A DNA stretch of 64,000 bases from Calothrix membranacea FACHB-236 (GTDB taxonomy: Bacteria > Cyanobacteriota > Cyanobacteriia > Cyanobacteriales > Nostocaceae): positions 1 to 64,000 of the forward strand of contig NZ_JACJPX010000015.1 in NCBI RefSeq assembly GCF_014696315.1, given 5' to 3'. The notes below the pieces were generated by a model that saw nothing but the letters and a program-made list of their open reading frames with translations, was not told where the DNA came from and searched no databases. Below, piece by piece: positions 55,682 to 64,000 of the stretch. Numbering within the stretch: the stretch's first letter is position 1; each line of letters begins with the position of its first letter. The translations under genes were made by a program, and so were the position numbers.

Positions 55682-56127
55682 TGCTATGGTTACAATTTGG
55701 GATTTGATGTTTTTAGGTAGCAGATACGATGTCTCACGACAAGTCGCTTCTCTACGAGACGCTACGCGAACGCGCCAACGCCTTCAACCAAAATATATAA
55801 AGTTTACTACTTTTTGATCTGTGACTTCTATCCGAAAACGGCAAATTTCTATCCCAAAAAGGTAATTTATAGATAACTGTGGCAATCTATACAATAGATA
55901 CTGAAAAATAATAATATTAGGTGCTTTGAGAATGTTTTATGCAAAGAGATTGCAGATAAAGTACGCAAATTTGAAATTGATGGGATAGTTTTCCCACCAG
56001 AAGAACAATGGCCAAATTTACAGATAAACAAGGTGTGATTAAGGTTAAATTTATGGTTGGTTGGCTAGAAATTTAAATAAGTCATCAATTACTGCATCAA
56101 CCGCAAGTAAATTACCTGCTCTCCAAG
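55682..56127. other. Spacer with a short decayed gene fragment
   Basis: CGCTTCTCTACGAGACGCTA and CGCGAACGC repeat units lie near 55745-55785. At about 55926-56031 a plus-strand frame reads KEIADKVRKFEIDGIVFPPE and then stops; it lacks a start and looks like a remnant of an unidentified gene. Confidence 0.4.
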
Positions 56128-57075
56128 TCATAGATATTTGGATAGGTCATCAATTATTCTATTCGCTCCCATCGCCCCCCCGACACTCCAATTTACCTTG
56201 TATACTTGCTTATTTTGAACAGCTTTCAGTTTTGACCAAATTGGCTTTTGTAAGAAAGCTAAAAAGTCAGGATTTGTTGATTTAAAATCTTGACTCAAGT
56301 GTTCTGTCATAATAAATAATATATCTGCATCATATTTGGGTAAAACTTCAATACTTAAAGTTAAATCTAGTTGTTTTTGATTTTTCTGAACTAGTGGTAA
56401 CCCAACGTCACTCAGAATTTGCCCATAAGTAAGAAAATCTGGTCTGTAGCTATAAAAAATATCCGCCGCACCCGCAAGATGAATTACAGATATTGTTTTT
56501 GACTGTAATTGTTTTCCTAATTGCTGTCGTAATTTTTCAATGCGATTTTGATACTGATTCAAGAGTTCTTCGGCGCGATCGCTCTTTCCCAAAACCTGGG
56601 CTACATATCGTAGTCTTGCTTTAAAATCGTACATGGTGGGAAAATCGATCAATACAGTAGGCGCAATGCTAGAAAGCAATTCATAAGAACCTTTAAGCCA
56701 TGTTAACCCCAAAATTAAATCTGGTTTTAAACTGAGAATTTTTTCTAGGGAAGGCTGAGTTCCAATGTTTCCCACCACTGGAACGTCAGCAAGTAAATCA
56801 CTGGGTATACCTCGAAATTTTTCCTCACATTCCTGACAATACGCCACACCAACTGGCTTTATCCCTAACGCCAGTACAGAATCGAGAACTATATTTTCTT
56901 CTAATACAACAACTCGCTGCGGTTTCAGGGGAACTTTAACTTCACCTAAAATATTACTAACGGTTTTTGTGGCTATTTGGTTGTTTACTGTCTGGGGTAT
57001 GTTGTGGTTACAAGCTGCGATCGCTACAACCAGAAATATTGTCAGTAGGAATAGTAAAAATTTGGAATTACGCAT
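56128..57075 (-). CDS. Iron-siderophore ABC transporter binding lipoprotein
   Basis: A 315-residue FecB/FhuD-type protein that accepts ferric siderophore in the periplasm. It has a lipoprotein signal (LLTIFLVVAIAAC), then KPQRVVVLEENIVLDSVLALGIKPVG, EKILSLKPDLILG and WSKLKAVQNKQVYKV. The start at 57075 is chosen because its ATG overlaps the receptor's stop as TAATG, with GGGA upstream; the frame is open four codons further. It is translationally coupled to the receptor gene. The permease and ATPase genes are not next to it. Confidence 0.88.
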   Translation of the reverse strand: MRNSKFLLFLLTIFLVVAIAACNHNIPQTVNNQIATKTVSNILGEVKVPLKPQRVVVLEENIVLDSVLALGIKPVGVAYCQECEEKFRGIPSDLLADVPVVGNIGTQPSLEKILSLKPDLILGLTWLKGSYELLSSIAPTVLIDFPTMYDFKARLRYVAQVLGKSDRAEELLNQYQNRIEKLRQQLGKQLQSKTISVIHLAGAADIFYSYRPDFLTYGQILSDVGLPLVQKNQKQLDLTLSIEVLPKYDADILFIMTEHLSQDFKSTNPDFLAFLQKPIWSKLKAVQNKQVYKVNWSVGGAMGANRIIDDLSKYL

Positions 57076-59684
57076 TAAAAATCCCAAGAAATTGTACCTG
57101 AGATGGTGAATGGATCGCCTCGCAACACGAAATCTCTATTGGTAACAGAGACAAAATAGTCTGTATCAAATATATTTTTCATATTCAATGCAAATCTGAG
57201 CCTATCTCGGCGGTAAAAAATGCTCGCATCGGTGCGGAGATAACTAGGTACTTCAAATGAATTGTCTAAATCTCCGGCGCGATCGCCAATATAAAATAGT
57301 CCTAAACCAAATCCCAATCCTCTTAAATCCCCTGATGATATTTCGTAAGTTGTCCAAAGATTAAAACTATTTTCGGGGGTATTAGTCAAGCGATTCCCAG
57401 AAGCAAAATTATTATCTGCAATAATTTTCGCATCTGTGTAAGCATAGCCAGCAAAAATTTTCCATCCTGGTAATATTTCCCCAGCAATGTCAAATTCAAT
57501 TCCTTGACTACGTTGTTCACCCGTTTGAATAGAAAAGCGGGAATTATTGGGATCTGTAGTTAACAGGTTGGAACGTGTCAAACTATAAAGGGAAAGGGTG
57601 CTGGAAAGTCGCTCATTCCAATCGGCTTTGATACCAACTTCATACTGAGTACCCCGTTCGGGTTGAAATAGAATCCCATCCGCCGATCTACCTTCTGTGG
57701 GGTTAAAAGACTGACTGTAACTAGCGTACAATGAAATGGCGGAAATGGGTTTATAGACAATACCCACACGAGGTGTAAAGGCATCACCCGCTTGAATATC
57801 AGTGGTATTATTTAAAAAATTTTGGTTTTCCTGTGTAAATAAATCAAACCTACCACCTAATAAAAGCTGGAAGTTGTCAGCAAATTTAATCTGGTCTTGA
57901 ATATAGATACCTAGAGTATCTGTTAAACGAGAACCATCTTCATAGATTGCATCAATCCGACCTACAATTGGCTGACGATAGACAGGATTATAAATATCAA
58001 GTGGAGTTAATTCTGCTAAATCAATGCCGAAATTGTTAAAGTTATCAAATCGGCTCATATTGACACCAAACAATAACTGATGTTCAATTGATCCAGTGAA
58101 AAAACGTCCTGATATATCTGTTGTCAGGTTATAGATATTAGAGTCACTTTCGGAACTATAAGTGCTACGATTAGCTGTGCGACCATCAGCGTCAAGACCA
58201 AGAAAAAACGCTTGATTGTTATCAGCATTATGCTCAAAGGTGACGCGAAAATCATTTCGTAATGACCAATTTTCGCTAAATTTATGCTCTAAGCGATACC
58301 CTAACCGGGTGGTTTCGATTTGAGTATCGCCTTCTGGTTCATACACTGTGCGATTGCGGGGAATGCGACTACCATCTGGCCCAGGTAGCACTGTACCAAC
58401 GGCTGGTAAGACAACAACTGTCCGAGAATCGATGGTTTTCTGGGAATATTCACCCTCAAAAGTCAAGGTTGTATTTTTGCCGAGCGCTGCACTAATTACA
58501 GGTGCTACAAAGAATGATCTATTACCAATAAAATCAATGTAACTGCCAGAATTTTGGTAGGCAAGATTGAGCCGATACAGAAGTGTTTTGGAATCATTTA
58601 AAGGCCCGGAAAAATCAATACCACCTCGATATAAGTCATAGTTTCCCACTGTGGCTTCTATATTATAAAAGGGGTTAGCTAGGGGCTGTTTAGTGACTAT
58701 ATTTACTGTGCCACCTGGGTTGCCTAAACCATATAATACGGAAGCTGGGCCTTTGAGAACTTCTACCCTTTCCACATTGTATAAATCTCTAGTTTCCGTC
58801 AATGTGCGATCGGGTAACCCATTATTTAAGACGTTACCACTAAAAATCTCAAAGCCTCGAATTGTAAAAGAATCTGCTCTGTCCCCAGATCCCCTGGTGG
58901 GATTCACACCACTAACATTTCTCAACGCATCACCTAAACGAGTGGCTCGTTGCTCTTGGAGAACTTGTTGGGGAACAACCTGAATTGATTGAGGAATATC
59001 CCTTAGTGGTGTATCCGTTCTAGTTCCTACCGATGCTGCTGGTACTCGATATTGATCTTGTTCTCCCGTCACCACCAACTCAATTGGTTCATCCGGCTGT
59101 GCTGCTGGTTGCTCTGGGATTGGTGGTGTTTCTGGTTGTTGCGTTGTGACTTTTGCAGATATCACAGCCAAAATTAAGCCTTCATCTCCATCAAATAACT
59201 CCACCTCAGGTAAAACTGTTTCTCCTACCACCGTCACCCGCACAGTATTACTGTCAATATTTGTCGCATTTATCTCTGTAATTCCCGATATTGGTTTTTC
59301 AGATTTAAACGTGAAAGCATCGCCATTGGCTAGTTGTAATTGTCCGCCAGTGATATCGACAATAAAATTATTACCTGTACTGCGATTTGTGACTTGCAGT
59401 TTATCCCCTTGGGTTGTCTCTAAAATTACCTCCACACCTTTATCTGTGGGATTGGCTTTTACTCCTGTAATAGCGATTGCCTCCGGCACTGCGCTCCGCG
59501 CAATCGCATTTGTATCCGCAGGAGAATTCGTTGGTGTTTGTACCAGCAACTGCGCGCTAGTTGCGTTAAGTTGCTTATTCTCTGACTTTGTATTAGCCGC
59601 AGCAGGTTGAGACGCAAGTAATACTAAAGCTACAATCCATAGTTGCCTATGCCATAACCCAAAAGCCACTAAAGATTTTTGCAT
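57075..59684 (-). CDS. TonB-dependent siderophore receptor with AMIN domain
   Basis: An 869-residue outer-membrane receptor. In order: a signal peptide (LWIVALVLLASQPAAA), an AMIN domain (about 70-185, VEVILETTQGDKLQV), a Pro/Gln-rich linker, a plug domain (about 215-335: TDTPLRDIPQSIQVVPQQV, VLKGPASVLYGLGNPGGTVN) and a 22-strand barrel ending in the aromatic SGTISWDF. The AMIN domain is typical of cyanobacterial receptors and may contact peptidoglycan. The plug motifs match ferric-hydroxamate receptors of the FhuA group. Residues 59-70 are encoded by a palindromic dispersed repeat. An AGGAG ribosome binding site precedes ATG. Confidence 0.9.
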   Translation of the reverse strand: MQKSLVAFGLWHRQLWIVALVLLASQPAAANTKSENKQLNATSAQLLVQTPTNSPADTNAIARSAVPEAIAITGVKANPTDKGVEVILETTQGDKLQVTNRSTGNNFIVDITGGQLQLANGDAFTFKSEKPISGITEINATNIDSNTVRVTVVGETVLPEVELFDGDEGLILAVISAKVTTQQPETPPIPEQPAAQPDEPIELVVTGEQDQYRVPAASVGTRTDTPLRDIPQSIQVVPQQVLQEQRATRLGDALRNVSGVNPTRGSGDRADSFTIRGFEIFSGNVLNNGLPDRTLTETRDLYNVERVEVLKGPASVLYGLGNPGGTVNIVTKQPLANPFYNIEATVGNYDLYRGGIDFSGPLNDSKTLLYRLNLAYQNSGSYIDFIGNRSFFVAPVISAALGKNTTLTFEGEYSQKTIDSRTVVVLPAVGTVLPGPDGSRIPRNRTVYEPEGDTQIETTRLGYRLEHKFSENWSLRNDFRVTFEHNADNNQAFFLGLDADGRTANRSTYSSESDSNIYNLTTDISGRFFTGSIEHQLLFGVNMSRFDNFNNFGIDLAELTPLDIYNPVYRQPIVGRIDAIYEDGSRLTDTLGIYIQDQIKFADNFQLLLGGRFDLFTQENQNFLNNTTDIQAGDAFTPRVGIVYKPISAISLYASYSQSFNPTEGRSADGILFQPERGTQYEVGIKADWNERLSSTLSLYSLTRSNLLTTDPNNSRFSIQTGEQRSQGIEFDIAGEILPGWKIFAGYAYTDAKIIADNNFASGNRLTNTPENSFNLWTTYEISSGDLRGLGFGLGLFYIGDRAGDLDNSFEVPSYLRTDASIFYRRDRLRFALNMKNIFDTDYFVSVTNRDFVLRGDPFTISGTISWDF
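59473..59507. repeat. Palindromic repeat inside the AMIN-receptor gene
   Basis: GCGATTGC (59473-59480) and GCAATCGC (59500-59507) bracket a GC-rich core (CTCCGGCACTGCGCTCCGC). This is a dispersed repeat usually found between genes; here it is read in frame as AIARSAVPEAIA. Confidence 0.65.
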
Positions 59685-59810
59685 AACTCCTACACCAATA
59701 GATAAAAATTCTCAATTACCTCAGTAGAGTTAGATTACGAGGTTAGCAATAGTTCCGTCTATCTGTAGAGCTGCATTTTTTTGTCACTGAAACGGCTTGT
59801 CACGAAAACT

Positions 59811-60848
59811 TTAAAATTTTGATGATATTAATTCATTTTTTTTACCAAATTGAAACTCTTTCGGTGAAACTCCAAATTTCTGTTTAAAAGCCTTAGCAAA
59901 ATAACCTAAATGTGAATAGCCGACAGCATTCGCGACTTCTGCAACTTGTATTTTACTACCTGCTAACATGATTTTTGCTTGCTCCATACGGTAATCGTGT
60001 AAATAACCAAATACCGTAGTTCCAAACACTTCTCGGAAACAGTAACGCAATTTGCGATCGCCTAAACCAACTAATTGTGCTAACTCCAACAATGATGGTG
60101 GATTTTCGGCTCGATGCATGATAATATCTCTGGCATGGTAGGCTTTTTCAATATCTATAGGTCGTAAATTTGCCACTGCTGGCATCGTTGGTTCGTGATG
60201 TGAAAACTGATTTAATTGCAGTGCTAATAATTCTAAAACTTTACTTTCTAAATAAATCCGTTTCATCATTCCTTGAAACGGAGGTTTGAGTAGTTGTTGC
60301 AACACCATAAACATCGCAGGTGTGATTTCTCCCACGGGATAATGAAATCTAGGGGGCGAATTTTTATTAATTAATGCTTGTAAAGCAGTGGGTAGAGATG
60401 CAAAACCTTGACTAAAATTTTTAAATACTTCTATATCTATATGGATAGTAATAAAAAGAATAATCTCTTCCGCCGCAAAATCATGAATTTCATCTACATT
60501 AGGCAAATAAAATAAATAGTTTTTACCTACTTGCTCAACATAATCATCAGGAATTTCTTTCATTCCTGGAGTAATTGTTCGACAGTTACCAGAAAGATGA
60601 AATTTAGAAATTAATGGATAACGATGACCATGAATACTCCAATATTTTAAGTTTTGATGCTGTTTTGAATCGGCTACAATTAATTTCAATCCTGGACGTA
60701 GCTCAACCGTGTAAGTAAATTCAGTAAAAAAATTATTTTCTAACTGGTAAATTTCATCAAAGCCATCATTGTTTAATGAAAGTTTTTTATTATTATTGAT
60801 ACCTTCTTCCCATAATTCGTCATATTCTTTTTCGGTGAATATATACAT
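59811..60848 (-). CDS. AraC-family (PchR-like) siderophore regulator
   Basis: A 345-residue activator. The N-terminal sensing half (about 1-230) resembles PchR-type proteins, which bind ferric siderophore. The C-terminal AraC double helix-turn-helix covers about 245-340: PPSLLELAQLVGLGDRKLRY, FGYLHDYRMEQAKIML and VAEVANAVGYSHLGYFAKAF. It lies between the two receptor gene pairs and probably controls one or both. A Fur-box-like sequence lies about 120 bp upstream of its start. Confidence 0.88.
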   Translation of the reverse strand: MYIFTEKEYDELWEEGINNNKKLSLNNDGFDEIYQLENNFFTEFTYTVELRPGLKLIVADSKQHQNLKYWSIHGHRYPLISKFHLSGNCRTITPGMKEIPDDYVEQVGKNYLFYLPNVDEIHDFAAEEIILFITIHIDIEVFKNFSQGFASLPTALQALINKNSPPRFHYPVGEITPAMFMVLQQLLKPPFQGMMKRIYLESKVLELLALQLNQFSHHEPTMPAVANLRPIDIEKAYHARDIIMHRAENPPSLLELAQLVGLGDRKLRYCFREVFGTTVFGYLHDYRMEQAKIMLAGSKIQVAEVANAVGYSHLGYFAKAFKQKFGVSPKEFQFGKKNELISSKF

Positions 60849-60966
60849 CTTTAATGATTTAAGAGTTTTACGCTGATTCTATAGTTAAAATTGCCACATA
60901 CAGTTAGTGACAGAAAATTTTGCCAAACCGCTCTCTCAAACTAGCAACAGCTTGGATAGCCAAATA

Positions 60967-60983
60967 GTAATTATTATCAATAA
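60967..60983 (-). promoter_or_regulatory. Fur-box-like sequence upstream of the AraC-type regulator
   Basis: Read on the minus strand, TTATTGATAATAATTAC agrees with the Fur consensus ATAATGATAATCATTAT at 13 of 17 positions. Place and direction suit iron repression of the regulator gene. AT-rich chance matches are common, so the call is tentative. Confidence 0.4.
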
Positions 60984-61061
60984 ATATACGATAATTACCT
61001 GAGTAAATCAACAGATCCCTAAATATTCTGCAATATCTACAAAATCAGCACCTCACCCTGA

Positions 61062-61322
61062 GAGCGATCGCATATTCAACGAGGACGAGAAGTAGAAGCG
61101 TGTCAGCTTATTATGCGTCAATTAACTCGACGTGTAGGAGAATTATCGCAGGAAATACGTCAGCGCATTGAATCCCTTTCTTTGGAACAGTTGGAAAATC
61201 TGGGAGAGGCTTTGCTTGATTTTACGAGTATGGCTGATTTAGATGCTTGGTTGTCAGGGTTGGGCGATTATGCTCAAAGCAATAAAGAGTTAATTTTGAT
61301 TAACTGTTTTAGCCAAGGGTAA
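61062..61322 (+). pseudogene. DUF4351 C-terminal remnant of an Rpn-type nuclease/transposase
   Basis: The open frame gives REVEACQLIMRQLTRRVGEL, then IESLSLEQLENLGEALLDF and MADLDAWL, the DUF4351 domain that ends Rpn-family (PD-(D/E)XK) proteins. A stop at 61059 and the absence of the nuclease part show a truncated copy. Only the segment from ATG 61113 could be translated. The 3' end overlaps the siderophore-binding gene by 33 bases, tail to tail. Confidence 0.7.
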
Positions 61323-62336
61323 TAGTTGTTCTTGTAAAGATTTAAGCGTAATCTGTGTACCACTAGGTGAAGGTAAACCTAGACAAATATAAGTAGGAAT
61401 AAAGTAGACTCGGTTTTTTCTACTCGCAGTTAATGACTGAGCGAGAGTGTTGGTATTCCAAGATTTTTGCACAGATTGCAATTGAATTTTAGCAAAACTG
61501 TTTGTATTTTCTATTTTGCTTAACTCAACTATGTTATGTCCTTGGATAATGATTAAATCGGCATCAAGTTGAGGTAATATTTCTACCGAAATTGGTTGAG
61601 TAATATTTATTGGTTTACTTTGGGAAACAGTAGCCAGTTTAAATCCAATATCCTCTAATAAAGCACCACAAAAATCTAGAGAAGTGACCAGATTGATTGA
61701 GGAGTTGAGTTGTTCTGAGGACACCATGAGAACTTTTGGATAGGCTTTAACAACAGGTGCTAATAATTGACGGGTTGCTTCTATTTGCTGATGATGGGCT
61801 GCTATGATTTTTTTAGCTTGATGAGTGCGTCCTAATACTTGAGCGATCGCTTGTAGAGAATCTTGCCATTTATCGCTACCAACATACTCAAATAGCAATG
61901 TGGGAGCAATTTTTGATAGTTGAGTATATTGTTGCTGATTTCCCCGAATATCCCCCAAAATTAAATCTGGCTGGAGTCGGATAATAGTTTCTAGGGATGG
62001 ATTGCTACTCATACCCAGGTTAGCAACTGGTTGGGTGATGCGATCGCCTAAATAGGGAATCTGTTCTTGAGGACGATCAAAATCACCACGACGATTGCTA
62101 AATACTTCCGCGTAGCCAATCGGCTGTACATCCAATGAAAGTACAATATCTAACATTTTGGGATTGAGAACCACAATCCGTTGTGGCTGTCCACAAATCT
62201 GCGTTTCTCCCCCCAGATGTCGCACTGTTTGACAATCACCTTTGGGTGTGCGACGGGAAGATAGTATGTCAGACGGTTGGCGATGACAACCGAAAAGTGA
62301 GACTAAAATTAAACAACTTAACAGCAATAATCGCAC
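61290..62336 (-). CDS. Second iron-siderophore binding lipoprotein
   Basis: A FecB/FhuD-type binding protein of about 348 residues: lipoprotein signal LLLLSCLILVSLFGC, then PQRIVVLNPKMLDIVLSLDV, LETIIRLQPDLILG and SVEILPQLDADLIIIQG. Two starts are possible: TTG at 62348, two bases from the receptor's stop, or GTG at 62336, which has AGGG at a good distance and is preferred here. It follows the second receptor gene directly, as in the other receptor-binding protein pair. An unusual Cys-containing segment (CQTVRHLGGETQICGQ) lies just before the fold. Confidence 0.87.
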   Translation of the reverse strand: MRLLLLSCLILVSLFGCHRQPSDILSSRRTPKGDCQTVRHLGGETQICGQPQRIVVLNPKMLDIVLSLDVQPIGYAEVFSNRRGDFDRPQEQIPYLGDRITQPVANLGMSSNPSLETIIRLQPDLILGDIRGNQQQYTQLSKIAPTLLFEYVGSDKWQDSLQAIAQVLGRTHQAKKIIAAHHQQIEATRQLLAPVVKAYPKVLMVSSEQLNSSINLVTSLDFCGALLEDIGFKLATVSQSKPINITQPISVEILPQLDADLIIIQGHNIVELSKIENTNSFAKIQLQSVQKSWNTNTLAQSLTASRKNRVYFIPTYICLGLPSPSGTQITLKSLQEQLLPLAKTVNQN

Positions 62337-62349
62337 AATTACCCTCAAG

Positions 62350-64000
62350 CTAAAAACTCACCGAAATCGAACCCACCACTGTAAATGGTTCTCCGGGAAG
62401 ACCTGCATTTGTGCGGCTACCAAATCCCCCCCGACTGTTTGTATATTCAACATCAAATAGATTGCGGAAATTAAGAGCAAACTTCCAATTATCTCGGCGG
62501 TAAAATAATGCTGCATTGGTGAGGAAATAGCTATCTAGGGTAAAACTATTATTTAAATCTCCCGGACGTTCACCAATATAGTTAATTCCGAGTCCCCCAC
62601 CCAACCCTTGCAAACTCCCGCTTTGAATTTCGTAGGTTGTCCACAAACTAGCTTTGTGTTCAGGAATTCCTGTCAATCTGTTACCCACAGGAATAGTATT
62701 ATCTTGAGTGACTTTTGCATCTGTATAGCTATAGGAAGCAATAATATTCCAACCCGGTAAAATTTTGCCTGTCAAGTCGAATTCTACACCTTGGCTGCGC
62801 TGTTCACCAGTGGCGATGGAAATACCAAAACCGGGAAAATTGGGATCTTCCGTTGCGACATTCTGCTTGGTAACGTCAAAATAAGCTAACGTCGCCAACA
62901 AATTCCCGCCTAATAGTTCTGTTTTTACCCCAACTTCAAATCCTTCTCCCCGTTCAGGTTCTAAGGGGTTGCCATCTGCGTCGATGTCATCCACACTGGG
63001 GTTAAATGATCGCGAATAACTGCCGTAAAGGGAAACATTGGGAATTGGTTGATAAACTACACCGATTCTGGGTGTCCAGGCAGAATCATTTTGAGTTGTA
63101 TCACCACCTGGGTAAAATAAAGCAGGTATATTCTCATTTCTTTGTGCTACTGTTTCATAGCGCAAACCCAACAGTAGATTTAATTGTTCAGAGATTTCAA
63201 TTTGATCTTGCAGATAAATTCCTAAGCGATCGATTTCCGAATCGCGGTCAAACAGCAACGTATCAAATTCTGGTCGATTTACGCCATAGCTGGGATTGAA
63301 AACATTAATGGGGAATGAGGTAAAGTTAGCTAAAGCAAAGCGACTGGTATTAGTGCGACTCAAATCTGCACCAAATAGTAAAGTATGTTTGAGTCCACCA
63401 GTGGTAAATTTACCAACAACGTTAGTTTGTAAGGCGTAATTGCGAGAATTGAAATCATCCAAAGCAAAAACTCGCTGAAGGTCGCCAGTTGTTTCATCAA
63501 ATCCTAGAAAGATGCTGAGTTTATCAGAGAAAACAGTAGAATCTGTGAAGCGAAAAGCATTGCGAATTGACCAGTTATCGCTAAATTTGTGGTCTACAGA
63601 TAAATTCAGACTCAAGAAATCACGCCTTAGAAAATCATCGGGTTCATTGAAAATGCGATCGCGCGGAGTATCAACAACACCATCCCCAAAAGCAACTTTA
63701 CCCGAATCCCAAGGCTGTTCGCGGTTAGAGACTTGTAAATCAAAAGCCAACTGAGTGCGTGAAGCGGAGCTATCCCGAAGGGAATCGCTAATTTCCCAAG
63801 TTAACGCCGATGCGATAAAAAATTGCTTAAATTCTTGATCAAAATCTCTAAAACCATCTCGCTGAGAATAAACAGCATTCAACCGATATAGTAGCCGTTT
63901 ATCATCTGTTAAAGGCCCAGAAATATCTATCTGTGGACGAATTAAGCCATCAGAACCAAATTGTAGTTCAGTTTGATAAAAGGGTTCAGATAGAGGTTTT
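62350..64000 (-). CDS. Second TonB-dependent siderophore receptor (partial at window end)
   Basis: About 550 C-terminal residues of an outer-membrane receptor; the frame stays open to the window edge, so signal, any AMIN domain and the plug are outside. Barrel motifs seen are WSIRNAFRFTDS, LGIYLQDQIEISEQLNLLLG, SLYGSYSRSFNPSV, LEPERGEGFEVGVK and the closing GEPFTVVGSISVSF. It is similar throughout to the first receptor, so the two are paralogues, likely for different siderophores. A palindromic repeat has been inserted in frame at 63757-63788. Confidence 0.88.
   Translation of the reverse strand, partial: KPLSEPFYQTELQFGSDGLIRPQIDISGPLTDDKRLLYRLNAVYSQRDGFRDFDQEFKQFFIASALTWEISDSLRDSSASRTQLAFDLQVSNREQPWDSGKVAFGDGVVDTPRDRIFNEPDDFLRRDFLSLNLSVDHKFSDNWSIRNAFRFTDSTVFSDKLSIFLGFDETTGDLQRVFALDDFNSRNYALQTNVVGKFTTGGLKHTLLFGADLSRTNTSRFALANFTSFPINVFNPSYGVNRPEFDTLLFDRDSEIDRLGIYLQDQIEISEQLNLLLGLRYETVAQRNENIPALFYPGGDTTQNDSAWTPRIGVVYQPIPNVSLYGSYSRSFNPSVDDIDADGNPLEPERGEGFEVGVKTELLGGNLLATLAYFDVTKQNVATEDPNFPGFGISIATGEQRSQGVEFDLTGKILPGWNIIASYSYTDAKVTQDNTIPVGNRLTGIPEHKASLWTTYEIQSGSLQGLGGGLGINYIGERPGDLNNSFTLDSYFLTNAALFYRRDNWKFALNFRNLFDVEYTNSRGGFGSRTNAGLPGEPFTVVGSISVSF
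63757..63788. repeat. Dispersed repeat inserted in frame in the second receptor gene
   Basis: GCGTGAAGCGGAGCTATCCC followed by GAAGGGAATCGC is a repeat type frequent in Nostocales spacers. Here it encodes about ten residues (SLRDSSASR) in what should be a barrel strand or periplasmic turn. Confidence 0.65.

Noticed and set aside
56061-56285. 74-codon plus-strand frame overlapping the siderophore-binding gene
   Set aside because: Mostly antisense to the C-terminus of a clear binding protein.
59146-59610. 154-codon plus-strand frame opposite the receptor gene
   Set aside because: It is wholly antisense to the signal/AMIN part of a clear receptor gene and has the composition of a reverse-strand shadow.
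1-64000. tRNA, rRNA or riboswitch genes
   Set aside because: No cloverleaf T-loop pattern, rRNA core motif or known riboswitch core was noticed by eye; a covariance-model scan would be needed to exclude small RNAs.

Overview
The window is chromosomal DNA of a filamentous, Nostoc-like (Nostocales) cyanobacterium. The evidence is the very frequent HIP1 octamer GCGATCGC, many short heptanucleotide repeat arrays of the kind typical of Nostocales, GUN4 proteins, a CpcS-type bilin lyase, cyanobacteriochrome-like GAF domains, a very large Ser/Thr-kinase/histidine-kinase hybrid, and TonB-dependent receptors carrying an AMIN domain. No rRNA, tRNA or CRISPR array was recognised. The identifications come from reading translations and motifs by eye; no database search was run.

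Layout. 1-4.7 kb: the tail of a probable transposase, a membrane-anchored NACHT NTPase fused to a C-terminal GUN4 domain, an 84-bp tandem repeat array, a conserved hypothetical gene and a MITE-like element. 4.75-7.7 kb: a Mn/Zn-type ABC importer, with a divergent substrate-binding gene and ATPase + permease genes. 8-11.4 kb: a stand-alone GUN4-domain gene, a kinase-like gene, holA and a DUF4168 gene. 11.5-14 kb: a PAS-LuxR regulator and a CPA1 Na+/H+ antiporter. 14-19.9 kb (minus strand): HEAT-repeat protein, CpcS-like lyase, DXCF-type GAF histidine kinase, Rcp-type response regulator and a hybrid kinase; the last three form a tight operon. 20-31.3 kb: an EF-hand protein, the giant kinase hybrid, an NTF2-like exported protein, and a periplasmic binding protein translationally coupled to a histidine kinase. 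31.5-35 kb: ArfB, a DUF1499 protein, Hsp20 with a strong terminator, and a saccharopine-dehydrogenase-like oxidoreductase. 35-40 kb: a 1642-residue multi-PAS hybrid kinase with a second DXCF GAF. 40-42.5 kb: gene-poor, holding remnants of a methyltransferase and a HAD phosphatase. 42.5-45.3 kb: a CAP-domain protein, a beta/gamma-crystallin and an NCS2 purine permease. 45.4-51.2 kb: a giant exported TPR-CHAT protein. 51.9-55.7 kb: a serine hydrolase with C-terminal repeats and an ABC exporter. 56-64 kb: siderophore uptake, with two receptor + binding-protein gene pairs and an AraC/PchR-like activator.

How the genes work together. Three themes stand out. The first is signal transduction: six histidine-kinase or hybrid proteins, two with paired cysteines spaced as in DXCF cyanobacteriochromes and one set beside a bilin lyase-like gene. 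The second is metal and iron acquisition. The third is large regulatory or possibly immune-type multidomain proteins: NACHT-GUN4, TPR-CHAT and the kinase-ATPase-GAF-histidine kinase. Between genes there is a dense population of small repeats, several of which have entered reading frames.
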